From: a virus
Reading direction: 5' to 3' (one strand)
Virus record (IMG/VR): IMGVR_UViG_3300029267_002727
Span: 1 to 64,000 of that record
Length of the DNA stretch: 64,000 nt
Shown: piece after piece, positions 1-10,300 of the stretch
How positions within the stretch are numbered: the stretch's first letter is position 1
How the letters are laid out: every line of letters starts with the position of its first letter
The notes under the pieces: generated by a model
Databases searched by the model: none
Told to the model about the DNA's origin: nothing
The model's input: only the letters and a program-made list of their open reading frames with translations
Translations under genes and position numbers: made by a program

Positions 1-2691
1 GGCGTCGCTCTGGTGATTGTGCACAGCGTCGGCCCATACCACGTCCCAGTCCAACTGCCCGCCCGAGTCCGCAGCATGAGTGTGGGCCTCGTCGTGATGA
101 TCGTCTGTGCCCACGCCAGAGAGGTCGCTGTGAGCAACCTGCCCACCATCCCCCGCATCCCCAGTATGATCATGGTCCGGGACCGTTGAGAGGGCGTCGG
201 CGCCGCCATGGTCGTGCCTGGCGGAATGGTCACTGACATCCACTCCGTCTACGTCGCCTACGTTTGTAACCTCATTCGCACCCATATCCAAATTACCGGA
301 CATGGCTCGAGTGCCGTCCTCTAGGAGGTATTGTGTGTGATCGTCGTCCGTGAGGCCGCCCAGGTCTCCGTGGTCGGTTACGGGCACCCCTTCCAAGACC
401 GCGTTTGCGGGCCGGATATCCAGGAAGTCGGCGTTCGAGATGTCTGTCTCGCCCTCCTGGAAGACGATCGCGGCGAGCGGAATGCAGCGCGCCAGGCCGG
501 GGGGAGTTACGGGGTTGTCCGCTGCTAGGGCCGCAGCTTTGTTGGCGAACGTCTCAATGGGGTAGATGTAGTTGATTTTGTTCAGGGACCAGTAGAACAT
601 CCCCCGTACCCACTGGTTGTTAGGAATGGGGATCAGGCCGGTCCCGTCGTCCGGGTCGTCGTAATTCGCCGTGTCCACGTCGTTCGCGGACCCAGAATCC
701 CATGCGTCCGCCGCGTCGTGGAAGTGGGTTCGCATTGCGGTGTCCTTGCTGTTAGACGCGGCATGGGAACTGATGGTGTGGCCACCGATCACGAACACGA
801 TTGCGGTCATGACGACATCCAGGTCGCTTGCAGGATCAGAGGTGTAAGCAGACACGATGCCACCACTGATCACGCGCACCGGGAACATAAGCTCAAGGGC
901 AAAGGACACAGAGTATAGTCGGTCGTCTGCATCCTCGTCGTTCACCACGCCAACTATATCATCATCTTGCGCGCAGACTATGGCAACCAGCACCTGGTCG
1001 CTGTCTGTTGGCTGCGTCGTGGAGACCTGGAGAGTGTCGTGAGACACACCCTCGTCAAAATAGATGTAGTTGGGGGAGTTGTTGGTCATGGCCTGCGCGG
1101 CAGCCGAGTTGATCGAGTATACTGTGTTGTTGTAGTAAACTGTCCCGCTAGTCCAGTCCACATTCAGGCCGCCAGCATCCGTAACAACGCATCCTGTAGC
1201 GAGGCCCGGACTCCGACGCTCATACCTGATGTGGTCGTCATCGTTCAGGCCAAGAAGGTCGCCGTGTTCTAGGTGCGATATCCCCCAGAAGTCGCTCACG
1301 TCGGATGCGCCAGCACAACCTGCCGCGCCAGAGATCCACACCATGACATCCCCAGCAGATGGAGTTTCGTTATCCACGCAATTGCCGCGGATCCCCTTCA
1401 CGGTGACAGCGCCGCCGGCCGCTACTTCTGCGTCCTGAGAGGCTGCAACGCTCTGCCAGGCCGCCCCGCTATCCACTAGGATGTGGCCTGCCGTCCCGGC
1501 TGCCGGGACACTCCCGGAGCCTCCCCCGGCACCCCCGCCTATGCCACACCAGTATGTGCCATCATAGATCAATAGTAGGTGGTCATCTGCGTCGTCCAGA
1601 GAGACGTTTGCGGCCCCCTGAAACCAGATATTGTCCTGGTTGTGGCGCACGACTACTGTGCGGGCACTGTCGGCAGCCTTGATGATCAGCAGGTTTCCAA
1701 GCACGCCCCCGTTGATCGTGTCCAGGTTGTCAGTGGCCGCATCCCCGTTAGTGTCGATAGAATGATACAGTTGGGTCCTGGTGACCGCGCCAGCGGCGTC
1801 AATAGTAAGTTCTGTAAAGTCTTCTGCTTCGAGCTCTTTGATCTGGCGCAGGTCCTGGCCACCCTCCGCGTCGGAGGAGTGGTCGTGCACTGCGTCACTC
1901 CAGATGTCGTCCCAGTCGAGCTGGTCACCCTCACCGGCGCCACTATGGTCATGGTCTGGTAAAACGGTTCCGTCTGCCAGGTCCTGTAGCGCCCCCTCCA
2001 CATCATTTCCGGCAAAGTGCCCGCCTGCATCCTCGATGCCGATCATGGAGGCGCCCTCTCCGTTCGCAGTAGAGGCGAGCTCTGTTTCGGTGCGGTAGCG
2101 GCCGTCCCAGGTTACGCTAGTGTTGTCTGTCCAGGACGACCAGGCAGAATACATTACATCGTTGTCGCCGAGCCACCGGATAGCCCGAACCCGAAAATAG
2201 TACTGAGTTGGGTTGCCGGTATCGGTGTCTGCGTCTACTATCGGATACCGATAGTATGACCCGCGAGTGACCAGGGCGTCGGTCGCGCCGGAGGCGTCGG
2301 CCGAGGAGTTCGATTGCACCTGCCAGCAAATATCCTCGCCGGGGTAGGTATCCCACTGTACCCACAAGGCGCCAGGTACGGCCTTGACTGCCAAGTTGTT
2401 AGGTGGCGCGAGTATGCCGCGGTGGGACATGCGCGCCTTGAGCTCTTGTGATATCTTAGCCACGGCTATCACGCGTGCCAGGCGTTCGACGCGCGCTACC
2501 AGAACCTCGTCGCCCACATCGAGGTCTACGCATGACCGGGTGCGCTGGCACACCGTGCCACCGCTTAGACGTACAGACACCGTGCGGGACCCGCGAGAGT
2601 CCATGGCGATGACAGTCCCCACGTCGAACAGGGACGGAGACTCCTGCCTGATCATTTTACGTATGACATTTACGTCTTGGGCATTAAGCAT
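1..2691 (-). CDS. Tail fibre / distal tail protein, 3' end outside window
   Basis: Open frame of at least 897 codons with no stop before the left edge. Start ATG at 2691 lies 8 bp inside the upstream gene, consistent with coupled translation. Residues about 95-190 look like a fibronectin type III domain (Trp/Tyr-rich beta pattern, e.g. ALWVQWDTYPGED and YYFRVRAI). Then come His-rich DHDHSG segments, a Gly-rich linker and, near residues 780-800, the environmental-phage fibre motif DDHTQYLLEDGTRAMSGNLD. A block resembling QLDWDDIWSDAV (about 257-268) recurs near the left edge (about residue 885) as QLDWDVVWADAV, so the fibre is built from repeated modules. Probable role: host recognition at the tail tip. 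The family is inferred from motif style; the receptor is unknown. Confidence 0.8.
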   Translation of the reverse strand, partial: MLNAQDVNVIRKMIRQESPSLFDVGTVIAMDSRGSRTVSVRLSGGTVCQRTRSCVDLDVGDEVLVARVERLARVIAVAKISQELKARMSHRGILAPPNNLAVKAVPGALWVQWDTYPGEDICWQVQSNSSADASGATDALVTRGSYYRYPIVDADTDTGNPTQYYFRVRAIRWLGDNDVMYSAWSSWTDNTSVTWDGRYRTETELASTANGEGASMIGIEDAGGHFAGNDVEGALQDLADGTVLPDHDHSGAGEGDQLDWDDIWSDAVHDHSSDAEGGQDLRQIKELEAEDFTELTIDAAGAVTRTQLYHSIDTNGDAATDNLDTINGGVLGNLLIIKAADSARTVVVRHNQDNIWFQGAANVSLDDADDHLLLIYDGTYWCGIGGGAGGGSGSVPAAGTAGHILVDSGAAWQSVAASQDAEVAAGGAVTVKGIRGNCVDNETPSAGDVMVWISGAAGCAGASDVSDFWGISHLEHGDLLGLNDDDHIRYERRSPGLATGCVVTDAGGLNVDWTSGTVYYNNTVYSINSAAAQAMTNNSPNYIYFDEGVSHDTLQVSTTQPTDSDQVLVAIVCAQDDDIVGVVNDEDADDRLYSVSFALELMFPVRVISGGIVSAYTSDPASDLDVVMTAIVFVIGGHTISSHAASNSKDTAMRTHFHDAADAWDSGSANDVDTANYDDPDDGTGLIPIPNNQWVRGMFYWSLNKINYIYPIETFANKAAALAADNPVTPPGLARCIPLAAIVFQEGETDISNADFLDIRPANAVLEGVPVTDHGDLGGLTDDDHTQYLLEDGTRAMSGNLDMGANEVTNVGDVDGVDVSDHSARHDHGGADALSTVPDHDHTGDAGDGGQVAHSDLSGVGTDDHHDEAHTHAADSGGQLDWDVVWADAVHNHQSDA

Positions 2692-3886
2692 TTAGACACT
2701 CTCTAGTCTGCAAGATCGATCTAAGCACATAGACGATATCGTTTTCCCGAGCAACGCGGTATGATATAACGCTGACACGCCAATTGGTGCTGCCGTAGGT
2801 GATTATATCCTCTGGCTCTAACACAGGATTTGGGGCCATGTTGAACGTGTAGGCGTGTGCGTCCTCATACACCTGCTTGTGGCGCCGGGACGCCCGCGCA
2901 GACGTTTCGCTCTCAGAGAGGGCGTTTGGATCCGACTCGACGGCGAATATGTGTCCCTGCGTGGCCTCAGAAGTGCGAAAGTTCTCGATCTCATGCAGCG
3001 CTCCCACTAGCCGCAGGTGGGTCGGCGGGTAGATCTGGAGGCTCTCTGACACGGTAACCGGCCGATCAGAAGGAACTGTCCAGTCGGAGTCCGTGCCGGC
3101 CTCTCGCCATACCTTAACCGATCCGTCGTAGCGGGCCTGCGCCCGGATCTTGTCATGCCCCGCCACTCGGCCATACCCGGCCGACACGGCCTCTCCCGGG
3201 TCCACCGAGGCCCACTCTATCAACTGGTGTAATTGCGGCACTACCAGGCCATTGAAGGTGATCGTGTCGGATCCGTATACAGCGAACCCGAGGAGCGCGC
3301 CCCCATGGTCCTCGTCGTACTCCATCGTGTGCGTGAGAAGGTGCTTGTCGTCAAACCAAAGCATCACAGAGGCGTCGTCGATCGTGTCTATTGAACTGTA
3401 CCGGCGCGGCCATACAGCCACGGTGACGGCGGCCGCCCCGGTCTCCGCCATTGGCAAGCTGACAAGTACTGTCTCGACCCCCAAGTCAAGCTGCGACACC
3501 CCAACCGCGGTAGAAGTCCACCATATCATATATCCATCGTATGCCGAGTCGCAGTTGAAGAGAAATGCGCCCCGGTCACCAGTCTTCGTGAACGACGCAA
3601 CAAATCCCACGCTCGTTGCCGTGCGATACCTGACTTTGTACCACTGTGCGGCACCACCCCCAACCCCGTACAGAAGACCGCCGCTTGTGTACCAGGTGCC
3701 TTCTGCCCCCTCTAGGCTTACAACGGACGGCGTGGATGTATCGACGTCGAAGGCCTCGTTGATCCATGTCGCGAACTCCACATCATGGATCCCAGCGAAT
3801 GCCAGGCAGCGCTGGATCCCCACCTCCTGGGTGGTGGGCAGTCGGTCGTCATGGCATTGAAGTCCCTTGTATTTCGAGTTACTCAT
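2684..3886 (-). CDS. Minor tail protein with lectin-like beta domain
   Basis: A 400-residue protein between two large tail genes, overlapping each by 8 bp. The first 250 residues are rich in beta-strand-type sequence (GGLLYGVGGGAAQWYKVRYR, then VGFVASFTKTGDRGAFLF), a pattern seen in concanavalin-like/LamG carbohydrate-binding folds. The C-terminal 150 residues are more mixed and end in a compact domain with WRVSVISYRVARENDIVYVL. I infer a tail-tip or baseplate component that binds surface glycans. No catalytic motif is visible, and a purely structural role is equally possible. Confidence 0.6.
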   Translation of the reverse strand: MSNSKYKGLQCHDDRLPTTQEVGIQRCLAFAGIHDVEFATWINEAFDVDTSTPSVVSLEGAEGTWYTSGGLLYGVGGGAAQWYKVRYRTATSVGFVASFTKTGDRGAFLFNCDSAYDGYMIWWTSTAVGVSQLDLGVETVLVSLPMAETGAAAVTVAVWPRRYSSIDTIDDASVMLWFDDKHLLTHTMEYDEDHGGALLGFAVYGSDTITFNGLVVPQLHQLIEWASVDPGEAVSAGYGRVAGHDKIRAQARYDGSVKVWREAGTDSDWTVPSDRPVTVSESLQIYPPTHLRLVGALHEIENFRTSEATQGHIFAVESDPNALSESETSARASRRHKQVYEDAHAYTFNMAPNPVLEPEDIITYGSTNWRVSVISYRVARENDIVYVLRSILQTRECLNA

Positions 3887-6800
3887 GCTTGATATACTGA
3901 ATCGGCGCTGCCGACCCCCTCGCGGATCCGTCTACCCCCATCCAATTTACGTTGATTGCCGTTGCCCAATCCCCCGTTCGGTCATAGAAATTAGTGAATC
4001 GGTCATTTGTCCATACGATGACATTGCGCTCTGGATTGACTGTAATGTTGTATAGTGTTCTCGTTGCCCAGGCGACCTCGTTGGCATTCTGGCGTGTAAA
4101 GATCGCGCGCCCTGACCCCATACCGGAATGCCCAAACACGGTGCCCGCTGCCGCCACGCTAGTCGTCCCAGTCCCAAGATACAAATCCCCGTCATTATGA
4201 TACAGCAACAAACCACCAAGTGCATCTACTCCATGTTCGCCGGTGCCGCCCCCGGTTGGCGTAACTACCAAGGAGGCCGGGTTATAGCCAGAGTAGATAT
4301 AGCCGTTCCATGTTTGTACAAACCCCTTGCATACAGCACGTACCACCTGCCCGTCACTATGTCCGCTACTCACCCAGTCTGTGTACGTACCCGCCGACCA
4401 TAACAGCCCGTCCGCGCACCCGCCTGCATAACAGCCAAACCTCGGCACGCCATCCTCTGCGTATGCGGCGTAGCCGCAGCCTGTATTCCTAACCGTGACA
4501 TTGCAGACGCTGGCGCTATATGCTGCAAACCTGGTGTAACTTAACCCCCCGGCTGTTCCAGAGAAGTAGCCACACAGCACATAATTGAAGTTTGCCCAGC
4601 CTATGTATACGGTGCCATCTGGTCCAATGTCCAGGGCCCCGAATGTGCCGCTCCCATCATCGCCCGTCGCTGCGGCGCGCCCGGCCGCCGTGCTCATGAT
4701 TTGCGTCCATCTAATTGGGCTTGCCTCTATATCTACTGTGTAGTACACACCGTCAGACGTTGTGCACCAGGCCTGCTGCGACGGCCCAAGTGCGATGCGA
4801 TAGAGGGTCCCGGACAGTCCGCTGCTAATGTTTTCCCAGTTCGCGTCCTCATCCACATCGAAGAAATTCGAGCTCCTGCCAACATACGTTTGGTCGTACA
4901 GAATCATGCCGTATTCGTGCTCTACGCCGGGCACCGGCCAGGGGATCGGATCCCATGATGGCCAATCATCGGCATCAGAGTAGCTGTATCCCACCAGGCC
5001 GAACTTTCCAGTCCACGCACCGATAAACTCGCTCTCTGGCGACAGGACGCCGTCTAACTCGCCATCTCCGCTGTCCCATGCCAGCGCGGTGTAGGTTATA
5101 CCGTCCGTGCTTGTGTAGACATAGATCATCCCGTAGTGCACACGAGCCCAAATGTAGTACCAATTTGACCCGTCGATGGTCCAGCCCATGGCGGCAGAGG
5201 CGGCCAGGGTTGTCTCTATGCCGCCAGCCATCTTTTTTAAGCGGATCACGTCGTCGTCTGCGTAGTAGGACGCGTGAAAGAAATTGTCCTTATCATAAAT
5301 GTGAAATGCTACACCGGCATACTCTTCTTTGTCGGTGTAGTTAAGCTGAAACCCGGTGCGCGCAGACCCACTGAGCGCATTAGACACAAACGTGCTCACA
5401 GCTAGGGCCTGCATATTCGCAGAAACGAGGTCGCACTCCCCACCGGATGCCTTCCAGGATCCCAGGTACGGCGCCGTGTGCCGCAGCCCCCCGTATCCCG
5501 TACCAGTAGGGTCATTATAGGCGTCACGGCCGGCTTGCTGCCCGGGCCATTCTGCTGCGAAGTCGGACCTGATACGATTGAGCCTGCTCAGTCTGTCGCT
5601 GGTGGCCAGCTTGAGTTGGCGCTGCGGCATTTGCAGTGTGTCCTGCCACTGTACCAGATCCTCGGTAGACGTCTGTACCTGCAATGCGGACCCAGAGTAG
5701 TACCCCAGATGATATACAGCCTCAACGCGGTCCTCTGTCTTGGCAAGCGTACCGCTTAGTACGTCTGCCGGATTGGAGAGCGCCACGCTCGTGTTACGAA
5801 TGTTAGCCGCGTTTGACTCAAGTCCAATGACGTAGTCAGTGACATCCGTTGCTGTCGGAGACTGGCCAGCCCACGTTGTCATGGGGCTGCGCTTCGTCTC
5901 ATTCACACCCACGACATACAAATAGTCGTTGTCACGTGGCAGGATCACACAGGGAGACGCCTCACCCTCGATAAACTCCGGGAACTCCCAGTTGTCGCCA
6001 TCCATTGATCTCATGACGGCGGTCTTTGTGTAAGTGTAATCCCCAGTGCCTCCCCGGCGCATGTACGTGCACCAGGCATAGCCTCCCTCAAATGAGAGCC
6101 TGAGATGCTGCCTGGATGGGTACACTTCGATATTGTCGATCACGTCCATGGCGTCATGGTCTGACCAGCGCCCCCCGGACTCCCAAAACCGGACGATGCC
6201 TTGTACTCTATTGACCACGGACGTTACTTGTGTTCCTACTGCCCTGGAGCTCAGGTACGGCGACATTTCTGCGGCAAACATGATCAGATCCTTGCCGCCC
6301 ACAGTTGCGGCATCCATGGCATAGATAGGGAATGGCCAATAGACGTCGCTGTCCGTATTGCTCCATGAGGCGCCAGAATACTCGTAGTAATGCAGTTTGT
6401 GGTTTGCGCTCGACGTCGAGGTGACGTAGTGTACCTTGGTGTGGGATGTCGCGGCGAGATGCTCGCAGTTTGTTGCGGCTCCGACATCGACCTCTGCCCC
6501 GAATACCGCGGGGGCTGCACCGATGCTGTCGCACTTTCTGTAACAGATTCTGTCGTTAGTATTGACGTAAAAGAGGTATACCTCACTCCCATTGGCAACA
6601 AGAGATGGCTTAACCTTATACTTGGCGCCCGTAAGCGTAATCGTCGCGGCTTGCCACGTGTAATCGGACCCAACTTCAGACTGTAATGTTTCCACGATAG
6701 TGCTAACGGTGGAATCCGAGACACAGGATACGTCAGCTTGCTCAGCACTGTACGCGCGTACAAGCCATGTAGACGCCTGGATGGCGTCAAACCAATCACC

Positions 6801-6938
6801 GCTACGGGATTCGGTATCATGGGACGACCAGACAGGCCCGCTTCGCTGGAGCTCTACTTTAATGGAGATGTCTCCAGTAGCAGCCTGTACCGCCGCGTAG
6901 TTCGCAGCGCTTAACCCGCTTTCGGCTTGAGTGATCAT
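3879..6938 (-). CDS. Large tail-tip/receptor-binding protein, beta-propeller-like
   Basis: A 1,019-residue protein following the tape measure and a small tail protein. The N-terminal 130 residues (MITQAESGLSAANYAAVQ...) resemble phage tail proteins that precede the fibre. Residues about 130-370 contain repeated aromatic/Asp beta blades such as AVMRSMDGDNWEFPEF, typical of sialidase/BNR-like propellers. A middle domain (about 480-680) has lectin-like beta sequence (GVAFHIYDKDNFFHASYYAD). A second Gly/Tyr-rich propeller-like part (about 720-980) includes GVYYTVDIEASPIRWTQI. I infer a tail spike or hub that reads out or cleaves host surface glycan; no catalytic residues can be assigned. It contains a near-match (6536-6548) to the dispersed palindrome. 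Confidence 0.65.
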   Translation of the reverse strand: MITQAESGLSAANYAAVQAATGDISIKVELQRSGPVWSSHDTESRSGDWFDAIQASTWLVRAYSAEQADVSCVSDSTVSTIVETLQSEVGSDYTWQAATITLTGAKYKVKPSLVANGSEVYLFYVNTNDRICYRKCDSIGAAPAVFGAEVDVGAATNCEHLAATSHTKVHYVTSTSSANHKLHYYEYSGASWSNTDSDVYWPFPIYAMDAATVGGKDLIMFAAEMSPYLSSRAVGTQVTSVVNRVQGIVRFWESGGRWSDHDAMDVIDNIEVYPSRQHLRLSFEGGYAWCTYMRRGGTGDYTYTKTAVMRSMDGDNWEFPEFIEGEASPCVILPRDNDYLYVVGVNETKRSPMTTWAGQSPTATDVTDYVIGLESNAANIRNTSVALSNPADVLSGTLAKTEDRVEAVYHLGYYSGSALQVQTSTEDLVQWQDTLQMPQRQLKLATSDRLSRLNRIRSDFAAEWPGQQAGRDAYNDPTGTGYGGLRHTAPYLGSWKASGGECDLVSANMQALAVSTFVSNALSGSARTGFQLNYTDKEEYAGVAFHIYDKDNFFHASYYADDDVIRLKKMAGGIETTLAASAAMGWTIDGSNWYYIWARVHYGMIYVYTSTDGITYTALAWDSGDGELDGVLSPESEFIGAWTGKFGLVGYSYSDADDWPSWDPIPWPVPGVEHEYGMILYDQTYVGRSSNFFDVDEDANWENISSGLSGTLYRIALGPSQQAWCTTSDGVYYTVDIEASPIRWTQIMSTAAGRAAATGDDGSGTFGALDIGPDGTVYIGWANFNYVLCGYFSGTAGGLSYTRFAAYSASVCNVTVRNTGCGYAAYAEDGVPRFGCYAGGCADGLLWSAGTYTDWVSSGHSDGQVVRAVCKGFVQTWNGYIYSGYNPASLVVTPTGGGTGEHGVDALGGLLLYHNDGDLYLGTGTTSVAAAGTVFGHSGMGSGRAIFTRQNANEVAWATRTLYNITVNPERNVIVWTNDRFTNFYDRTGDWATAINVNWMGVDGSARGSAAPIQYIKHE
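6536..6548. repeat. Dispersed palindrome, one mismatch
   Basis: TTCTGTAACAGAT differs from the 13-bp palindrome TTCTGTWACAGAA at the last base. It lies inside the large tail-tip gene, where the minus-strand frame reads ICYRK. Confidence 0.5.
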
Positions 6939-7348
6939 GTTACAGTCGAGTCGTCAAGAATCTGAAATGTCACGTTCCAATACACGCCGGACGGGTCTAT
7001 GTTCACGATGCCGCCCCGGTCAATCGAGAGGTACCCGGTGACCATGTTGTCCGTGATGTTTACGTCGTCGTGATAGTTTGGGATGAAGTAGACCTGCTTA
7101 CCGATCAGCCCCCGAAGGGTGAGCATCTCTGTCAAAGACACGCGAACTGTAGCCTTGTCCTCCTCGAATTGGTACGGGTCTCCAGAGCCGTCCACGACAC
7201 GATGCACGTGCAACCTGCCAGTCACGCTACGCTCGGACACCAGTGGAACGGTGGGCGTGTGGTCCCACGAGTCATGTAACACGTGGTAGGTTGCCACGGG
7301 TGGGTTTACTGTGTCCAGGTAGCAAATATCTTGTATGCCGTATGCCAT
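6935..7348 (-). CDS. Small tail protein after tape measure
   Basis: A 137-residue, beta-rich protein (GRLHVHRVVDGSGDPYQFEE, YWNVTFQILDDSTVT) whose start overlaps the tape-measure stop (TAATG) and whose end overlaps the next start by 4 bp. In siphoviruses this slot is usually a distal tail or tail-tip adaptor protein, which is my inference here. There is no recognisable enzymatic motif. Confidence 0.6.
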   Translation of the reverse strand: MAYGIQDICYLDTVNPPVATYHVLHDSWDHTPTVPLVSERSVTGRLHVHRVVDGSGDPYQFEEDKATVRVSLTEMLTLRGLIGKQVYFIPNYHDDVNITDNMVTGYLSIDRGGIVNIDPSGVYWNVTFQILDDSTVT

Positions 7349-10300
7349 TATCTGCCCCCAATCACGCCGCCGGTGGTATCCTGAGATCCAGGCGGGATGT
7401 TTTCGTAACCGGGTGGCCGGTAGTAGAGTGTGCTGTCATAGCTTGGCGTCGATGCGGCCGCGGCGCCCATTTTCGATAGCCAGTCAGACGCGAGAGAGTT
7501 TGCGCGAGTCAGAGCGGTAATCAGGTTCTGTGCAAACACCCGCTGGAGGGCCACTGCGTTCTCCAGGCTCTGGTTGACCGCCATCTGCACGGCATTGATC
7601 GCGCGGGTCTTCTCCTCGAGTTGCTTCTGCATGTCAAGCTGTTCACGCGCCATGTCGATGTTGAGGCGCGCCCCGTGCTCCCGGATATCCTGGAGCTCGT
7701 TCTCCAATGCCCTGCGTTGCTCGATGTAGCTTCTGTACCGGGACTGGTACTCGTCTTGCAGCTTGAACCGTTCTAGGAACTGTCGCTTCTCGCGCTCGAG
7801 ATCTTCCTTGGCCCACTGCTCCCGGACATCCAGGCGCTCGCCCTGCGTCTCGAGACGGCCCATCCCCATCGCGTACTGGATGGTTTGGCGGTCCTGCTGC
7901 TTCATGAGGGCCCTGCGCTCGCGCCCGGTGGCGTAGCGCATCTTCTCTTGGATGTCCTCCTGCCCCCAGGCGTATTGGAGGGTCTGTTGAGCCCCCTGGA
8001 AGGCCAGGTCCTCGCGCTGCCAACCAAACTGGACCGGCGTGCGCTCAGCCTTGACTTGCCAGTTCTCCATAAACTGGCTGAACTGAAGTTGGCGCTGCTG
8101 CTGCTGGTATTGCTGGGTGAAGTCCTCCCAGATCCGACCCAGGTTGCGGAGTTCTCGTTGGATAGCGAAGGAGCCGCGCGTCTCGAACCCCTCGAAGTTG
8201 CCGCCGAATTGGGAAACCTCGCCCCATTGCTGCTTGCGCTCTGCCTGAGCGAACTGGAAGTCCTTGTACTCGTACTGGAGGCCCAACTGCTCACGCTGAA
8301 GGCCCCGGAGACCCTCTTCCTGCACCAGGCCCGCGTACTCACCCATCCTGCCCACATCGACGCCGCTCGCAGGTCGGAACCCCTCCAGGAACCCGCCGTA
8401 CATCTCGGTGGTGCCCATCTTGAGGCCGCTCGATTCAGTGAGGGGGCGAAGCTCCTTGAACATCCCCTCTAGGGCACGTACACCAGAGGGGTCCGTATGA
8501 CGAATCTCGTCCATGAGCGCCGTGAACGGCTCTGCGATCTGGCCGGCGACGTCGAACTGCATGGCTCCAACCTGTGCCGTGCCGCCACCGACGTTCCCTG
8601 CTCCAATCAGGTTGAGCATTTGCTGGTCGCCCTGCATGAAGCGAGTAAAGTTCTGCATGGCTTCGATGTTGCCCCCGAACCCCTCAGTAATTCCGGCTCC
8701 AGTTAGGCCATATTGAGCCAGTTGGCCCTGGAGTCCCATTTGTGCCTGAAGGAGAGGCATCTGCTGAAGGCGCTGTTCCTCTACCGGGGCCGCCCCTTCT
8801 CCCAATTCCGGTTCGGCCGGCTCAAGGCCGAGCAGGCGCGCCTGTTGAGCTTGCGCCCCCCACTGGCCGAGTGCGGCCTGGCCCAGGGCATCCAGGCGCT
8901 CGAGTTCTGGCTCACCGCGCCCGGTGTACCAGCGCCCCTCTTCTTCGTCCCACATTCTCTGCTGGCGACCGAAAGCCATCTCGCGCACTTCTTCGCCTTC
9001 CATGCCGAATTGGGTGAGGGGTTGCCACTGCCGGGCTATCCATTCAGAGCGCTGTGCCTGGCCGGGAGACACCGCAAGCTGCTGGTCCATAACAGCCTGC
9101 CAGTTCGATGGGTCCATGCCCCACTGTTGCGCGACTTGTTGGAACTGTCCGGGCTGCATGCCGCGCATAGCCATCGCAGCAAACCTGGGATCTCTGTAGA
9201 CGTCTCGTATATTGGTCTCGTCGGGTGTAGCCTGCATCCAGGCCTGCGCCCCGGCCATCGCTTGCTCTGGCGCCATCCACTCGGGCGCGTAGAGGCGAGT
9301 AGCTTCTTGTACTGCTGCGAGGCGACCGGCGCCAGTCAGGCCTGCCAGTTCTCCCGATCTGAGTCGCTCTCCGTACGCTGTAAGTTCGACTGGCGGGCCC
9401 TGAGTCGCCCCCCTGGAAAGATTGGGGCGCGCCCCTGGCGCGTACCTGCGATCGGACATAGCCGCCAGTCTGTAGTCCCAGCCGGCTGACGGGCCCTGGG
9501 CAGCCGCGAGCGCCATCTTTTCCCTGTCGCCCATAGCCTGTTGTGAATAGCTTGTAGTGCCGTACAGGGCAGCCAGCGCCGCGATCGGTAGCCCAACGCC
9601 AGTGGCTGAGAGGCCGGCTATGCCGGCAAGGGAGCCACCCACCAGGCCGGCCCCGATCGCAGGTAGTCCAATGCCAGCGGCCTGCGCCAGTCCACCGCCA
9701 GTTACCCCCTGTTGCGCCCACCCCCATGCACCAAACGCAGCCTCGCCCACCTGCCCCTTAAACTGTTGCTGCTGGGCCTGGTAGGCCATAAGCTGCATGG
9801 CCATATCTCCGCTGGCGACTTGACCCATTGGCATCCCGACAGACGCCACCTGTGCGGCGGCCATTTCTTGCTGTGCGGCGATCGGTATCTGGCCCATGGC
9901 GTACCCGCCAGTCATACCCCACAGCCGCTTGAGACGCATAAGTTCCCAGCCGCTCGTTACCCCTCTGACCATCTTGTCTGCGCCGCGTAGCGGCCCCCAG
10001 GCCCCGAGGGCACCCTTCTGCCACTCCGGCGTTCCTGCTGGCGGGCCACCCCGACCGCCGTCCCCACCATCTCCTCCCGCCGCCAGGCGATTAAACTTGG
10101 CCTGCTGCATGAACTCGTCCATGCGGGCCAGGTTCTCCATTCCCGGGAGTACGTAGGTGCCACCCTCTTGCGCGGTCAGCGTTTCCCCGGCTCCCCGCAA
10201 CTCCCGCATTTCCGCACCCTGCCATGTTTGCCGCAACCCACGCTCGACGTTTTTCTTCCATTGGAGCGTCTGGTTGGTGAGCTCCTTCATCTCCTTGGTG

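Noticed and set aside
3150-3860. Plus-strand frame of 236 codons
   Set aside because: Antisense to the tail gene at 2684-3886, with no ribosome site or recognisable motif.
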